A stretch of 64,000 nt of DNA from Engraulis encrasicolus (GCF_034702125.1 NC_085857.1:59819314-59883313); one strand, 5' to 3'; shown: positions 1 through 57,674, numbered from the stretch's first letter. Notes: generated from the sequence alone by a model not told the origin. Made by a program: numbers and translations.

Positions 1-478
1 GTACTCATCTTTTCAACATGGCATAGTAAGTTTAAAAAAAAAAACTGCCTTAGTTTCCTGCCAACACAAGTAACTTCACGTTTTGGATAATTCCATGTTC
101 CCATTGTTGTGGGAACAGTTTGGCGCACGCCCCTTCCTCCTCCAACATGACTGTGAACCACTGCACTAAGAAAGCCCAACTGGGAAACTCCAACTCCCAT
201 TCCCATTGTGACAGCCATAAGACAGCATTTTACTTTGAAACAAAAAACCTTTTCAGGTCACATGATTAAGAAATAAACACAGGAAGCCCTTTTTTCATCG
301 CCTACTTTGGTGTGTGGAGGTCATCGCTCAAGGCCTCCATAAACCAAGGTATTACCAACATTTCAGCCCAAAATATTGTTATAAAAAAATAAAAACACTA
401 TCTGTAATATGTAAACTGTTATTTTTCATCATTAAAACAACTTTAGATGCAAAGGTTTTTTTGTAAAATGGTAAAATG
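1..478. other. Gene-free AT-rich flank
   Basis: No coding exon, RNA gene or paired terminal repeat is visible here. The sequence is AT-rich with scattered A and T runs. It lies beyond the 3' end of syngr3, which is transcribed towards it. Confidence 0.5.
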
Positions 479-953
479 TTATGGTTGCCATATGGCAACT
501 TCATGCAGTTATGGAACAACATTTTGGCCATTCACCCCAATCAACCCCATTGGAATGACTTAGAATTAGAGTAGTATGAGGCTATTTTTACAGATATTTC
601 TTATAATTCCTGTGCCAAATGAATAATTTGTACTTATATTTGTAATTTTAGACATGTTTAATGTAAAAATCCATTGTACATGCAAATGGGTGTAAACAAC
701 CTTTTCGGAAGCTTTTTTGTAAATGTGTGTACATGTCTATGGGCCGAATTGTTGACCATATTTTGCCATCTTACCAAAAATAATTTCACTAAATACTAAA
801 AATATATATTTTAATTTATGTAATTTAATGAGTTTTAACATTTGGAAAGTAATATATTGGAATTTTTATCAATGAAAAATTCTCTTTTTGAGGAAAAACC
901 TGATTTTTCACAAGATTCCACGACTGCATGAAGTTGCCATATGGCAACCATAA
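479..953. mobile_element. MITE-like element with 30-bp inverted ends
   Basis: Positions 479-508 and 924-953 are perfect inverted repeats of each other. Each arm itself contains the palindrome GGTTGCCATATGGCAACC. The interior is AT-rich and non-coding. This is the layout of a short non-autonomous DNA transposon, but no clear target-site duplication flanks it, so the superfamily is not assigned. Confidence 0.55.
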
Positions 954-961
954 GCTAAAAT

Positions 962-967
962 CTTAAT

Positions 968-998
<31 letters not shown>
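962..998. repeat. (AT)n microsatellite
   Basis: An uninterrupted run of alternating A and T follows the right arm of the preceding MITE-like element. Confidence 0.9.
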
Positions 999-1001
<3 letters not shown>

Positions 1002-1129
1002 GAATCTATTATTTAACTCATTTTAACACTAAAAAAGCACTGAAACATTTTTTACATTGTAAATATAATAATTCATGCAGTAGAGGGTTAAACTAGACAC
1101 ACAGCCAAGCCCCCACACTGGCTACGTTA

Positions 1130-1320
1130 AAAAACACCTGAAATCACATTTATTTGGTCCTTAACGACTCTGTCCCCCCCAACTCCACTTCTACCCCCAC
1201 CTCTTCTCCCCTCTGTTCCTTAGCCCCATCTCCTTTTGTAAAGCGACCTTGGGTTTCTTGAAAGGCGCAATATAAATCTTCATTATTAGTTAAAAAAAAA
1301 AAAGTCATTATTATTATTAT
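1130..1320 (+). mobile_element. Retroposon 3'-tail-like fragment
   Basis: The segment ends with AAGCGACCTTGGGTTTCTTG, then GAAAGGCGCAATATAAAT, then a poly-A/ATT-rich stretch. It closely resembles the tail at 9160-9238 (GAAAGGCGCTCAAAATAAAG then ATT repeats). Such hairpin-like tails are known from the 3' ends of fish LINE/SINE families. Only the tail is recognisable; the family is inferred. Confidence 0.4.
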
Positions 1321-1768
1321 TAGAGCTGAATATTATTCAACATTTAACACATGTATTAATTATTAAAGATGTAACATATTATTGAACAATTATAAAAAGA
1401 AGGGATGAAAACAGAAGCTAGGCATTAGACATTTGACATGTGATACAGAGGAACAGCAGCCCAAGACTGCCATATGGCTCACGATGTGGTGTATCCTTCC
1501 ATCTTGTGGCCAAGAGACGGTACTGCATATTTACAACACTAGGCACAGCAGCATCCATTTAGCACACAGGGAAGTCTTACTTAAAACTCAGACACACAGG
1601 CACAGAAAAACACATGGTCTGGTTGAAGACTATAAATAAAATTACATTAATAAGTTAAGTTATGGTTGGACTGTACATTGTATTGAGATAGACACAGACA
1701 AACACAGAGTCTGGTTGAATTCTTTAAATAAAATTCAACTAATAAGTGGTGTTATGTTGGATAACATT

Positions 1769-1910
<142 letters not shown>

Positions 1911-2068
1911 CATGATAGTATTCAGAGACCATAGACACAAACACACAGCCAGTCTGTTTGTAGACTTTAATGGGTAGTGATGTAATACTGGAATAAATAC
2001 AAAGATCTGATTGAATGCAAAATGCTAAATGCAGATACACACACTTACTGAAGTATACAATCACACAT

Positions 2069-2254
<186 letters not shown>

Positions 2255-2521
2255 CCATACTGCGCGCGTAGGCTATTAGCTTGGCATGTAGCTAGTTCTA
2301 GAGAGTCTGTGGTAGCATTTGATTCGTCATAGCAACAACTAAGAAACATCGCAAGGACAAATAAGCAATGCAACCGTGTTCAATAATATGGATACTGGAT
2401 GTGAGCTAGTATGTACCTGTGTTTATGTGTGTGTGTTGTGTCATAATGTGTGTGTGTATGTGAATGTAATGATGGTGTGTGAGAAAGTTTGGTTTGCATC
2501 ATTCAGAATGTTTGTTTTATC

Positions 2522-2524
<3 letters not shown>

Positions 2525-2576
<52 letters not shown>

Positions 2577-2605
2577 CTAAATGTCAATGTGTGTGTGTGT
2601 GTGTC
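2525..2605. repeat. (TG)n next to the syngr3 stop codon
   Basis: TG tracts at 2525-2574 and 2588-2604 start only a few bases beyond the syngr3 stop codon at 2607-2609. On the transcript they would form a CA-rich beginning of the 3' UTR. Confidence 0.85.
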
Positions 2606-2606
2606 A

Positions 2607-20149
<17,543 letters not shown>

Positions 20150-20408
20150 AGCTGTCAGCCAACCTCGGTGCCTTTAGCTCGTATACCCCTCTCTCTCGTG
20201 TGCGTGTGTGTGACAGTTGTGCGGCTTATTTAGTTTCCATACTCGCTGGAGGAGAGGCGCTCGAGCTATACCCACAGCTGACGGTCTTGTCTGCTGGCGA
20301 CCTCCGCTGGCGTCAAGAGCTCTAACAGTTCTACCTCACGAGATAGCGGGGGTGCGCAACGGGGACAGTAGGACTGCGCGCGCAGGGTGGCACTGTAGGC
20401 CTATGGAT
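20150..20408 (-). promoter_or_regulatory. syngr3 5' flank (putative promoter region)
   Basis: The region is richer in CpG than its surroundings (CGCTCGAGC, GCGCGCGCAGG) and lies directly upstream of the syngr3 start codon. No TATA box or other clear core element is seen, so the transcription start cannot be placed. Confidence 0.3.
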
Positions 20409-20409
20409 T

Positions 20410-20453
<44 letters not shown>

Positions 20454-20456
20454 ATA
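20409..20456. repeat. (AAAT)n microsatellite
   Basis: Eleven to twelve AAAT units in a row, one of the few tetranucleotide repeats here. Confidence 0.95.
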
Positions 20457-20599
20457 CCGACTCATTATATCTCTCTTCTGTTGACCCCTGCTACTCTGTC
20501 TGTTCTCAAAAATAGAGTAATAAACCAGTAGCCTACAGTGACTCTTTCCAATATCATATATTTTTTAAAAGTCTTTGTGTATTTATTGAACCAATATGT

Positions 20600-20710
20600 T
20601 AATATCTTAAAGGTGCAATGTGTAAGATGGTGGCCAAATTTAATGGTGGTGGTAAGTATTCATGAAAAAGGTAGCATTTGGGCAGCTTGAATTCTGGAAA
20701 TAAACTAGCC
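20600..20710. mobile_element. MITE end 'AAAGGTGCAATGTGTAAG'
   Basis: The TTAAAGGTGCAATGTGTAAG start and the TATTCATGAAAAAGGTAGCAT wording match the segment at 54472-54600 (TTAAAGGTACACTGTGTAAG, ...CCTTTTTCATGAATAATTAC inverted inside). Only fragments are present; the superfamily is uncertain. Confidence 0.45.
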
Positions 20711-21627
20711 TACTAAAAATATTACACAGTGTGGCTGGGAACAAGGGCAGTGGTTTCCAAGAATCAAAAAGATTTTTAAAAAAGGTGCCGATGTCCAAAT
20801 ATGTATAGCCCTATCCAGTTGGGGCCAGAAATATTGGACAGCAACACAATTATCATCAATTTGCCACCCTATAGGCCTACCCAACCACAATGGATTTCAA
20901 ATAAAACAAACTGTGCATTAACTGTAGACTCTCAGTGTTAATGTGAGGGTATTAACATCCAAATCGCATAAAGCGTCTCTGCACATTTGTGATCACCAAA
21001 TATAGGACCTTTTAAGACCTCTGATGATAAAAAATAAGACCACCGGCCGGGGTGAGGCGCCATAATATTGCTAATGTTATTACATTGCCATAATGAAATG
21101 TAGGCCTGATACATAATATATAATTATATGACCACTGTGCTTGTATAGTGTGGCCTAGGGTAAACACATAGGCCTAGTGTAAGGAGTAGCAAGTAAGAAC
21201 TGATCTGTAGGCCTATGATATACACTTGACAATGGGAATTTAATTGAGGGTCCCACACGTTTTAATTAAATGGCCAATAAAAAATCTGATCAATGTTCAT
21301 CAAAAGTCTAAATGTAGAAATTAAAAATGGCTCAACAATTCCCCATTTCTGATGGATAAATAGTTGAATGCACTTTATTATAGGAGAGAGAACACCTGGT
21401 GCGAAAAGGGTTAAATGTACGACTGCTCTGGATGACTTTTCTGAAGAGACGGTCTATTATGAATTAGCTCGTTAGAATTAAAAGAAACTTTGGTTTCTCC
21501 TCCTGCTTGGAAGTGATTTCCAGCATGTCCACTTACGACCATCTAGCGTCTTTACGGTCAATAGCCTTTACTCTCACTAAATGCTTGTGTTGCGATCGCG
21601 CATTTGCGACTCACTGAGATATGCTCA
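20711..21627. other. Intergenic, no gene seen
   Basis: Between syngr3 and alkbh5. AT-rich, non-coding, with several TAGGCCTA words. No exon, RNA gene or complete mobile element could be supported. Confidence 0.45.
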
Positions 21628-21635
21628 TGTCAGAC

Positions 21636-22964
21636 CAGGCGCGGAGTGGCCATCGGGAGATCGGGGACTTGTCCCGGTGGGCCGCGGCCGCGAAATGAAT
21701 TACAACGGCCGCACCATGTTCGCAGCCGGCCCCAATGTAAATTCATTCTATTGTTTACAGCCAGCTCCAATGTATTTTAAGACTGCTAACCACGTTTCAT
21801 ATCTTACCATTCGCATGCAAGTGACTCACCAGTATATATACCCGACCGCAATACCTCAGTGACGGTGTCAAACAGTAAATTGGCCACACCCCTTCTCTAC
21901 TGATAATGTTCATACACCGTAGATCGCGGAAGTTTACTAGATCTTAGTAACATAGTTTCGTTTTCAGTATTTCAAGAACCTGTGCTATTTAGATTGGTTA
22001 CCAAGGGATGGAAATATTTGTAAGTTGTGATTTATTTTCCGATTTCCACATGACTGTTACAGTTTACAGTCTGCCACTCCAGATTCACTTGTTCTGTGGT
22101 TATTGACTTGGGTTACGAACAGACTGCACCAAGTGGTAAGGAAGTGAACTGCAGCTAAGCAGGAAAACACGTTGTAGATGTTTTGATGGCATTGGTTTGT
22201 TAGAACTAGCGGTATATCTCCTTACAGTCGAAATAATGTTATATCGTACATATTTATATGTGGCACATTTAGGATGTAGCCTATGTAATGTCTGAAGAAA
22301 TGGAACAAAATAATTACCACACAAGAAGATTCTGATGTGAGCAGTGCTGGGTGTAGCCTAAACTGTGGATTAAAATGTAATTGCAAGAAACAAAGACATT
22401 TGCTGCGACGAAGACAGCGTTTTAAGGTAGGCCTACACCGTTTGGTTATTAATTTTGTTGACTTATGGTTGTGCTTTGAAGTAGCCTAGGTTTGGCTTAG
22501 TTGCTGGTGGGTTTATTGCACAATGTAGACAGACTTTTTGTAAGCTAGCCTACTCTTCTAAAAATCCCCACTCTCAAAACTTTGTGCCCGTGCTCATCCT
22601 GTCTTCCTTAAATGATATTTCAATAGGCCTACAAACTGTCAAAATGACAGTGGAGTGCACATTTTCATGGAACAGTAGCGTGATGTAGCCTAACCTGCAA
22701 TGTTCTGGTGAATGCTTTGGACTGTGATGATGGCTGTGTATTTCATCAAGTGTAGGCTACAATTCTCCACTTCAGGTTGATATTTTGACAACACTAATGT
22801 CCACATGCAGTAGGCCTACGACTGCAGATGTCGTGGTTTTTGTCTTTTTGGTTAGGGAACCATGTTGTTCACGTTTTTTTTTTTTTTGGTGTTGGTGGGG
22901 GGGTAAAAAGGGCCGCTAAGGGAAAAATTCTCCCGGTGGGAAAACTCTTCCCACTCCGCCCGTG
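21636..22964. mobile_element. Non-autonomous hAT, 8-bp TSD, 1.3 kb
   Basis: The ends CAGGCGCGGAGTGGCCATCG and CTTCCCACTCCGCCCGTG are inverted, and the perfect 8-bp duplication TGTCAGAC lies at 21628-21635 and 22965-22972. The subterminal regions share TCCCGGTGGG. There is no transposase. CAGGC..GCCCGTG-type ends plus 8-bp duplication define hAT. Confidence 0.9.
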
Positions 22965-22972
22965 TGTCAGAC

Positions 22973-24193
22973 GGTAAACGTGTAGAGTGGTCGTCCCGCT
23001 TAATAAAAAAGTTTCGCAAACTGAATTCATTTCGACTTGTGTCTGGCATTCTGAGAACAACTGTCAGGTTTAGGTCAAATCGCCGTAGGGCTAGAGCTGT
23101 CCGTTCTAGATATCTAGACTAGTAGCCTGGCTCTGCTGTGGGCACTTTGATGTCCCTGCTGCGCAGATCCTCTCTAAAGGAGCCGCCGCCCTTTTTAACA
23201 GTCAATGGTAGATTCATTCTTTCTCTCTCTCTCTCTGTATTTTCCTGTACAAATTATAACGCTGATCATTTTGAAATTTCAGTATCTTATGACTGCAAAT
23301 GCTTCCTAAAATATTCGACACACTTAACAAATATTGCAGTGATTTGTTTTCATCACAACAATTATTTTTCAAGCTGAGATGCATTTTGGAAAAAAGGAGA
23401 TGAGCTCTGGTCTAATGTGCCATCTGTCTTAAGAAACTCCCAAGATTTTTTTCATCATTATTTCGCTAGCATGCATATTCTGAATGAGCCATTTTGATAA
23501 AGATTTATTTAGATCAATTTCATTATTACAGTGAGATTATCTAGATTTAAAAAAAAATCTATGCCCACCTCTACCTTATAAATATTTTTTTGTTTTATTA
23601 TTATTATTTTTATTTTATTATTACATTTTTTATTTTATTTATAGCTTACTGCCCTCATGCTGCAAAAATGTTTTATTATGCTGCTAAAATTGTTTTACTG
23701 TTTTGATTAACATTTTTGTTAGACGCTGTACAGCACTTTGGTCAGATTACACTGTTTGTAAATGTGCTTTATGAATAAAAAGATTAACTTAACGTAGTTT
23801 ACAACTGAGCTGAAGACCATGAAGAGTCATTTCTGAATGAAGCAACATTCCACCATGCTAATGCGTTTGAATAACACACCGTCTTGAACCATCTATTGCA
23901 CTTTGAATGTTAATTTATAATCCACAATGCCTGGTGACAGGTAAGAGTTGGGGTGGTTTGGGTATGGATACAATTTTGCCATTTCTCTTGCTTGTTTCGC
24001 TGTTGTTTAAAGACAGGTTACGGACTGGACATGTGACAAAACTGCTTTTCTGTGGCGGTGTACAGTATGACCTAACATGCAAATACATAAAGGAATGAAT
24101 GAGCCAATCAATTGTTTTACTATATTCTACTTTCTTTGGAAGGGGGCTGTACATACACTCACATTGATAAATGACCCCCCAAATAAAGACTGG
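22973..24193. other. Intergenic, no gene seen
   Basis: AT-rich. The piece 23640-23790 (ACTGTTTTGATTAAC...TAGACGCTGTACAGCACTTT, ...AATGTGCTTTATGAATAAAAAG) resembles a retroposon 3' tail. Nothing else recognisable. Confidence 0.4.
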
Positions 24194-24201
24194 GCGCAAA
24201 C

Positions 24202-25490
24202 TAGGGCTGTCCACGACCAAGGATTTTGTTGGTCGACCAAAGGTCGTCATTTACTCCGACTAATCTATTAATCCCCCCCCCCCAAAAAAAAACTATATAT
24301 TTTTTTTAACATCCCATCCCATTTTGACCCAGATAGCCCTACTAGGTATAATGTAATGATTATTCGAAGTTCGAATTCACATAGTTTTAGCCTATGAAAC
24401 ACAAATAACAAATGAATTAAAACTAATATTCGGTGATGGAAACAAACTGCACATGGTAGAGAAGCCACTCGCTGCCTGAAAGCAGAAGTGTAGCCCAACT
24501 GGAGGGCAGAATCAATATCCCTCCGTTGTCGTCATACCTACTATTTGGACATTTGTTGCAGCGTTACTGTATAGTTGTTCACTGAAATGTCCATCAAACA
24601 CTTAGTGTCTGTTTATGGTCTTAAATGATATGCAGCGTTTCCCCCTTTTAAATGACCCACGCTTGTTTTGTTTATCGCTGGACTGGAGTCTTGACAAGAG
24701 TTGCCGTTCAGGGCAGCAAACAGAATTCTGATAAGTTGTCGGTGAATGACTTAGGGTTACAACGTACACACACCCCAAAATATGTTCATATCTGGTGGTG
24801 TTTCTTTGGATGTTGGCCAGCACGGAGTAAAATTGTACAGCCAAGTGATAAAAGTGGAAGCTAACGAAGTGCGAGTTAGCACCATGACGTTGCAACATAG
24901 CATTTTGGAGCTTCAGATTATGCGCTGACGCGTCTTCAGTCTTCACACTTTTTACACAGTCTGCAATAAACGGATAATTATGCGAAACGAGACCGATGTA
25001 TGCGGCTCCCTGGAGTTTTGTCAACCAATGGAATGAACGAGTCGAGTGAGGTATTGTAGTAAACGGTGCCGGTAGAACTAGTGTCTGTGTACGCGTGCGT
25101 GTATATGAGAGAGGAAGGGAGAAGAGAGCAGCATCTGCCGTGGTGGTGAACTTACATAATTAAATGCACCTGTCGCTCGAATTCGCGTGGCTCTTCTCGC
25201 CCGACGTTAGTGACCATTGGCTGACAAGCAATCTGTATCCTTTTAAAAAAGGATCCCATGTTTTAGAGCTCCTTCCAGACATGGCCAAGATAAAAAGCCT
25301 TCTATCCTTGTCAAACAAATCAACAACACGTCTTCCTTTGTCACGCCCTTCAAGTAAAGAGTCCTGAAAGCCCTTAGACGAGACGCTGTTTTTTTTTCCC
25401 TCCGCTGCGACCAATCGACCAATGGGATTCAGTCGACTAGAATTTGTTTTGGTCGACCAACGATTAGTCGATTATTTGCGGACAGCCCTA
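24202..25490. mobile_element. Non-autonomous hAT, 1.3 kb
   Basis: The ends TAGGGCTGTCCACGACCAAG and GCGGACAGCCCTA are inverted, and GGTCGACCAA words repeat near both ends. The flanks GCGCAAAC (24194-24201) and GCGCACAC (25491-25498) match at seven of eight bases. Inner subterminal words (TCGACTA, GACTAATC) also pair. No transposase frame. The right flank has since become CA repeat. Confidence 0.88.
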
Positions 25491-25893
25491 GCGCACACAC
25501 ACCTCAGACCATCAGTGACCCCCCCCCCACACACACACACACACACGCACACAATAAAGCGTGTGACTGCTGAGTGTTTTGAACAGAAGACGTCTTTATA
25601 TATAATCAGATCTCTCTCTCTGCTGCAACTCAAAGACTCAAACTGAAATACATCCTACTAGAAACATGCACACACACACACACGCGCACACACACAGAAA
25701 CACACGCACCGACACATGCGCACACACACACGCAAGCACGCACAGCAGCAAGAGGATAACTTCAATCACATCTGAAATGGCAAATCAACATTTTCTTAAC
25801 ACACACACTCACTAGCTCTCTCTCGCTCTCTCTCCCGTTGAGTGTCCAAACGTGAAGACAGTCAAAAAGGCCATGACTGAGGAGGAGGAGGAG

Positions 25894-25899
<6 letters not shown>

Positions 25900-25950
<51 letters not shown>

Positions 25951-26027
25951 CACGGGAACATTTGCTTGTGTGTGTGTGTTGGTGTGGCAAGTGTTCAGAA
26001 CTCAAGACAAACGTGTGTGTGTGTGTG

Positions 26028-26057
<30 letters not shown>
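25900..26057. repeat. (TG)n blocks
   Basis: TG tracts at 25896-25946, 25967-25979, 26010-26030 and 26032-26058 lie just downstream of the alkbh5 stop codon, in the likely 3' UTR (where they read as CA). Confidence 0.85.
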
Positions 26058-26061
<4 letters not shown>

Positions 26062-26135
26062 TGAACATTTATATACATGTGTGTGTAGGAGGGTTCTGAA
26101 GGGTCTCTATCTGGCTGGTGTGTGTGTGCGTCTCC

Positions 26136-53444
<27,309 letters not shown>

Positions 53445-53639
53445 GCTTTTGCTGCTGATGTTGTGGTCAACTAACGAAACTGCACAAAACCACTTTGAAA
53501 TTCCGCCACGAATGAACGTCCTCAGGTGCCCATGCTCAGCTGTGTGTCCCGCTGGGCTGCTTGCCTGCACGGAGAGCTGTGTTGATGAAGTGTGTGTGGT
53601 GGTTGTTTGGCTGCGTAGCTGAGGCAATAGCTAACAGGC

Positions 53640-54234
53640 TAGCTCTAAATAGCTAAAACTAGCCTCTGCCAAAACACTTCACTGCTAACTGGTGTTGCTA
53701 CTGGCTACAAAACAATTGCTCCAACTCCCCTCTACCGACCACTGTTAAACAGCAGACAAACTTCTTAATCAACCTTCCGTTAAGTATTTACTATAATAAG
53801 TACGCCGTTCTCTCGTGGCCAAAGCCCATAGCTTCCCGGGGCCAGTTCGGTGTGTGCGGCATGTCTGATGTCTCCCAAGTCCCGAAAGGGGTCGGCTACG
53901 TTCTAGCTAGCTAGCAAAACACGGACAACTAGTTAAAGTCAGTCAGTTATATATACAACACGTTAAAGACAGTTAGTCAGCTAGTTGAACACAGCTAGTT
54001 TAAGTCAGCCAGTCAGACGAGGCTCTCTCTGGCTCACTGCTGCAGCCGTCGTGAGGTAACCTCAGCACGCGCTAGTTTGGTTTAGCTGCGACTGCGAGCT
54101 ATATCGGTCACTCGTCGTGCTGGCTTGTGATATTTGAAACCGTAGCTACGTCCTATGCTATGGCGAAGAGTCAGAGTTTGACGGGTTGTAGATAGTAAAC
54201 GGGCATCGGGACCAGTCTGAGTCCAAAATAACTA
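53640..54234 (-). promoter_or_regulatory. alkbh5 5' flank
   Basis: Unique sequence plus minisatellite units at 53905-54025. No TATA box is evident. The transcription start lies somewhere upstream of 53444 and cannot be fixed. Confidence 0.3.
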
Positions 54235-54265
54235 ATGGCAGCTCTAAAAACGGCTCTGTTGGTCA

Positions 54266-54336
54266 CGCATGCGCACCACTCCACTCGGCGTAGTGCGCGT
54301 GGACGTGGAAATTATTTCCATTCACTGCGCATGCGG
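54266..54336 (-). promoter_or_regulatory. Two NRF-1-like palindromes
   Basis: CGCATGCGC at 54266-54274 and TGCGCATGCGG at 54326-54336 match the NRF-1 consensus (GCGCATGCGC). They lie about 0.85 kb upstream of the alkbh5 start codon, in a CpG-containing patch. NRF-1 sites are common in housekeeping promoters; use here is an inference. Confidence 0.4.
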
Positions 54337-54340
54337 CCTG

Positions 54341-54341
<1 letters not shown>

Positions 54342-54424
<83 letters not shown>
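54342..54424. repeat. (CA)n microsatellite
   Basis: Pure CA immediately beyond the NRF-1-like palindromes. Confidence 0.95.
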
Positions 54425-54425
<1 letters not shown>

Positions 54426-54465
54426 AGAGATTTCTGCACACACACAGTTTGCATCACAGACTTAA

Positions 54466-54638
54466 AGGTACACTGTGTAAGATTTTCATTTGTTTATTTC
54501 CAGAATTCATGCTACCCATTCACTAATGTTACCTTTTTCATGAATAATTACCATCACCATCAAATTCTAAGTAGGCCATTTCATTATGACTGGAAAAATG
54601 TTACTTTTCATACATGAAATGGGAGATCTTCTCTACGT
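54466..54638. mobile_element. MITE fragment 'AAAGGTACACTGTGTAAG'
   Basis: Related to 20600-20710. The left end is present, the body contains CCTTTTTCATGAATAATTAC, and the right end is lost where the 135-bp repeats start. Confidence 0.45.
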
Positions 54639-55130
54639 ATGATAAATTATAATATAATTTTGAAAATCAACATGGGTCCGAGTGGGATTCGAACTCACAA
54701 CCTCCATATCTGTAATCCAGGACCTTTGCCATTGATACTAAATGACATACATGGTATTTTAAGTTGGCTAAGGAACACTGCATATGATATAATTTTGAAA
54801 ATCAACATGGGTCCGAGTGGGATTCGAACTCCCAACCTCCATATCTCTAATCCAGCACATTTGCCATTGATACTAAATGACATACATGGTATTTTAAGTT
54901 GGCTAAGGAACACCGCATATGATATAACTTTGAAAATCAATATGGGTCCGAGTGGGATTCGAACTCCCAACCTCCATATCTCTAATCCAGCACATTTGCC
55001 ATTGATACTATATGACCTACATGGTATTTTAAGTTGTCTAAGGAACACTGCATATGATATCATTTTGAAAATCAACATGGGTCCGAATGGGATTCGAACT
55101 CACAACCTCCATATCTGTAATCCAGGGGCC
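54639..55130 (-). repeat. 135-bp tandem repeat with tRNA-like B box
   Basis: GTCCGA(G/A)TGGGATTCGAACT starts at 54676, 54811, 54946 and 55081, exactly 135 bp apart. On the minus strand each unit contains GGTTGTGAGTTCGAATCCCAC or its GGTTGGGAG variant, a tRNA T-arm/B box, so the unit probably derives from a tRNA-related retroposon. Copies 2 and 3 are most alike. Because 135 is divisible by three, open frames run through the whole array on both strands. Confidence 0.9.
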
Positions 55131-55508
55131 TCATTTATCATCCGTTCGTAGAATGTCCAGACAGAACATTCCATTGACTGTCAATGGGGTTTCATTTCTG
55201 GCAAATTAGAATTAGAAGTTTTTAAAATAGAAAAACGTGGTATGGAAATCTATAGGGTATAATGAAGAGGGAAGTGTGGGTCACCAGATCAAAGAACAAA
55301 AAACAGCTGACAGCTAAGCATCAATGATACCTGGGCTTTCATAACCCTCATGCAATGAAACTGCCATTGACTTCAATTTTAAACACAGTCAGGCCAGCAG
55401 TCTAACCCATGACTGTGGTTTTGAGTAATGAACAAGGCTGAGACTTTTTAAAGTCTCAGGAAGCTTTTACCAGTGTTTAGAGTTAATTTGTTGATTCAGA
55501 TGATTAGG
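55131..55508. other. Gene-free stretch
   Basis: No exon, repeat pair or RNA recognised between the tandem array and the TTAA element. Confidence 0.4.
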
Positions 55509-55811
55509 TTAACACTAGAACTACCAGGATTTTTCTGCCTACCTAGAAGTACCATAGAGGGGTCATTTGACCCGGCGGCTTTTACCTAATACACTAATCA
55601 CTCATTTTGTTATGGTAATGAGGCTGTTAGGGGCCGTGTGTGGGGTGAGGGGTGAGGGGGTCACACCTTACAGTGCTAACAGCCAAGACAAACAGGGACA
55701 GACAGCTTCTTCCCAAGGGCTGTCAGCCTCCAAAATCACCACAGGTAAATAGCAACTTGCATGAAGATATCAGCAATAAAGACAGATGGCACAGTTTGGC
55801 GGACAGTGTGT

Positions 55812-57391
55812 TACAGTTTTTCTCCATTGGTTTGGCTCATTTCTTGAAACTGAGATGTCATTCTCAAAACATGGACAAATCCCAAAACTAATTTGCAGTT
55901 CCTCACAACAGAATGGCATTTATCATTGCTTTAATCAAATTTCAAATGCTTTTGTACATGTCTCAATCATTTAGTACATCCTTGCAAATGGCTATGTACA
56001 GTATCCTACAATTAACACAATCAGCTTACATTTAGTAGAATTTTCAAATGAATGTAGCTTCCTGATCTATCCCAATAGGTTGATTCTAAGTGTAATGGTT
56101 GTCCTGAAAACATGTCAGCACATTTTCTTCATATAAGTCATCAATGAACGTGTGAATGTCCCATGTGATCATGACGAATCATATGACTGCAACCAGATAA
56201 TGGTTGAATTACAGTTTTTCTCGATTGGTTTGGCTCATTTCTTGAAACTGAGATGACATTCCTATAACCATTGGGTCATTTGGCCAAACATTCTTACACT
56301 TCTACACAACAGTTCAGGTAACTTGCATCAGCGCTAAACCGTCTCACATATAAATAGTCAGTACCATCAAAATGGCATAGATCCTTCTCAATTGCTTTGG
56401 CTCATTTGCATTCATTTAGTCCTTCTGACAAAATAAACTGGATGGTTCAGCATAACTACATGGATCCTCATCACTCGCTCATATCACCCCAAAAACAGTT
56501 TACCCATGTGTCAAAACTAAATTTCTTCCGCACATATATCATTAGTACCCCCAAAATACATTGTCCCTTTGCCATTGTGTAAGCACTGCCAGTCAAAATG
56601 GTTAGGTCTTTTATCTACGTTCAGCTAACAGATTTCGACTATGTATAAAAATGAAAAAGTGAGTGAAACCATTGAAGTTTGACAACACAGATAATTTACC
56701 AAGGACATTTATCAGTAACTTTCTTTACTGTAAATTCATATACAGAAAGTAATGCCCATATTTCACAGGTTTCTCATTGGTTTGGCTCATTTCTCAAAAC
56801 AGAGATAACATTCTCAAAATAACATGGACAAATGCCAAAGCAACTAGCAATTGTTCAAAACAAAATGTCATGAAATTAGCCAAATAACAGAGGAAACTGT
56901 AGTATACACGGTTGTAAAATTATTTTCTACTAACTAGTAAAGTTACAATACCATCTGACCTGTTGAACACTGTCATGAATTTACTATGTAATGAAATTCT
57001 TAAAATATGATGTCCTTGACTGTTTTGGGAATTGCGTAGACCACTTTGCATATGATGACTTACACAATGAAATAATGCTGACGTGTTTTGGAGAGGACAA
57101 CCATTAGACTGAGAATTGTCTAATTCGTTTAGATAAGCAAGGTCAATTTATTTGGAAAATGTGCTGAATGTATGCTGAATGTGTCAACTGAAGGGTATTT
57201 GTACATATCCATCTGCAGAGATGTACTAAACATTTGAGACATGTACAAAGCATTTGATATCTGATGAAAGCAATGAAAAATGCCATTCTGTTTTGGGAAA
57301 TTGCAGGTTGGTTTGGGGATTTGTCCGTGTTGTTTTGAGAATGTCATCTCAGTTTCGAGAAATTAGCCAAACCAATCGAGAAAAACTGTAA
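55812..57391. mobile_element. Nested foldback 'TTACAGTTTTTCTC'
   Basis: TTACAGTTTTTCTCCATTGG then TTTGGCTCATTTCTTGAAAC at 55812 is inverted at 57330-57391; arms extend about 110 bp with some decay. Direct internal copies of the same phrase occur at 56213, 56388 and 56769. Non-coding. Confidence 0.7.
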
Positions 57392-57577
57392 CGTGTGAAT
57401 CTCCATGTGACCATAACGACTCATGTGAATGCAACCTGGCAATTGTTAGATGGATAAATACCAGTGCATGTGGACTACTGCTTCATTTCCCTCAAGAATT
57501 TTGTGGTGAAAGAAGCTCCTCTCCAAGGAATGAAGATGCAGAGATACAGCACTCAACAGGCATTGGAAATGATCCAC

Positions 57578-57582
<5 letters not shown>

Positions 57583-57672
<90 letters not shown>
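57583..57672. repeat. (CA)n microsatellite
   Basis: Pure CA of about 90 bp within the TTAA element. Confidence 0.95.

Positions 57673-57674
<2 letters not shown>

Noticed and set aside
24602..25024. 140-codon minus-strand frame in the hAT at 24202
   Set aside because: No BED finger, RNase H-like core or hAT dimerisation motif was seen.
53445..53627. Upstream in-frame ATG giving a 61-residue N-terminal extension of alkbh5
   Set aside because: The extension has no similarity to known ALKBH5, whose homology begins at the downstream ATG with good context.
54695..55128. tRNA genes
   Set aside because: Only the T-arm/B-box part is tRNA-like; no acceptor stem or D arm could be paired in any unit.
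54639..55151. 170-codon frame with 45-residue repeats (and a 127-codon frame on the other strand)
   Set aside because: The 135-bp non-coding repeat unit is divisible by three, so frames stay open by arithmetic; no protein family fits.
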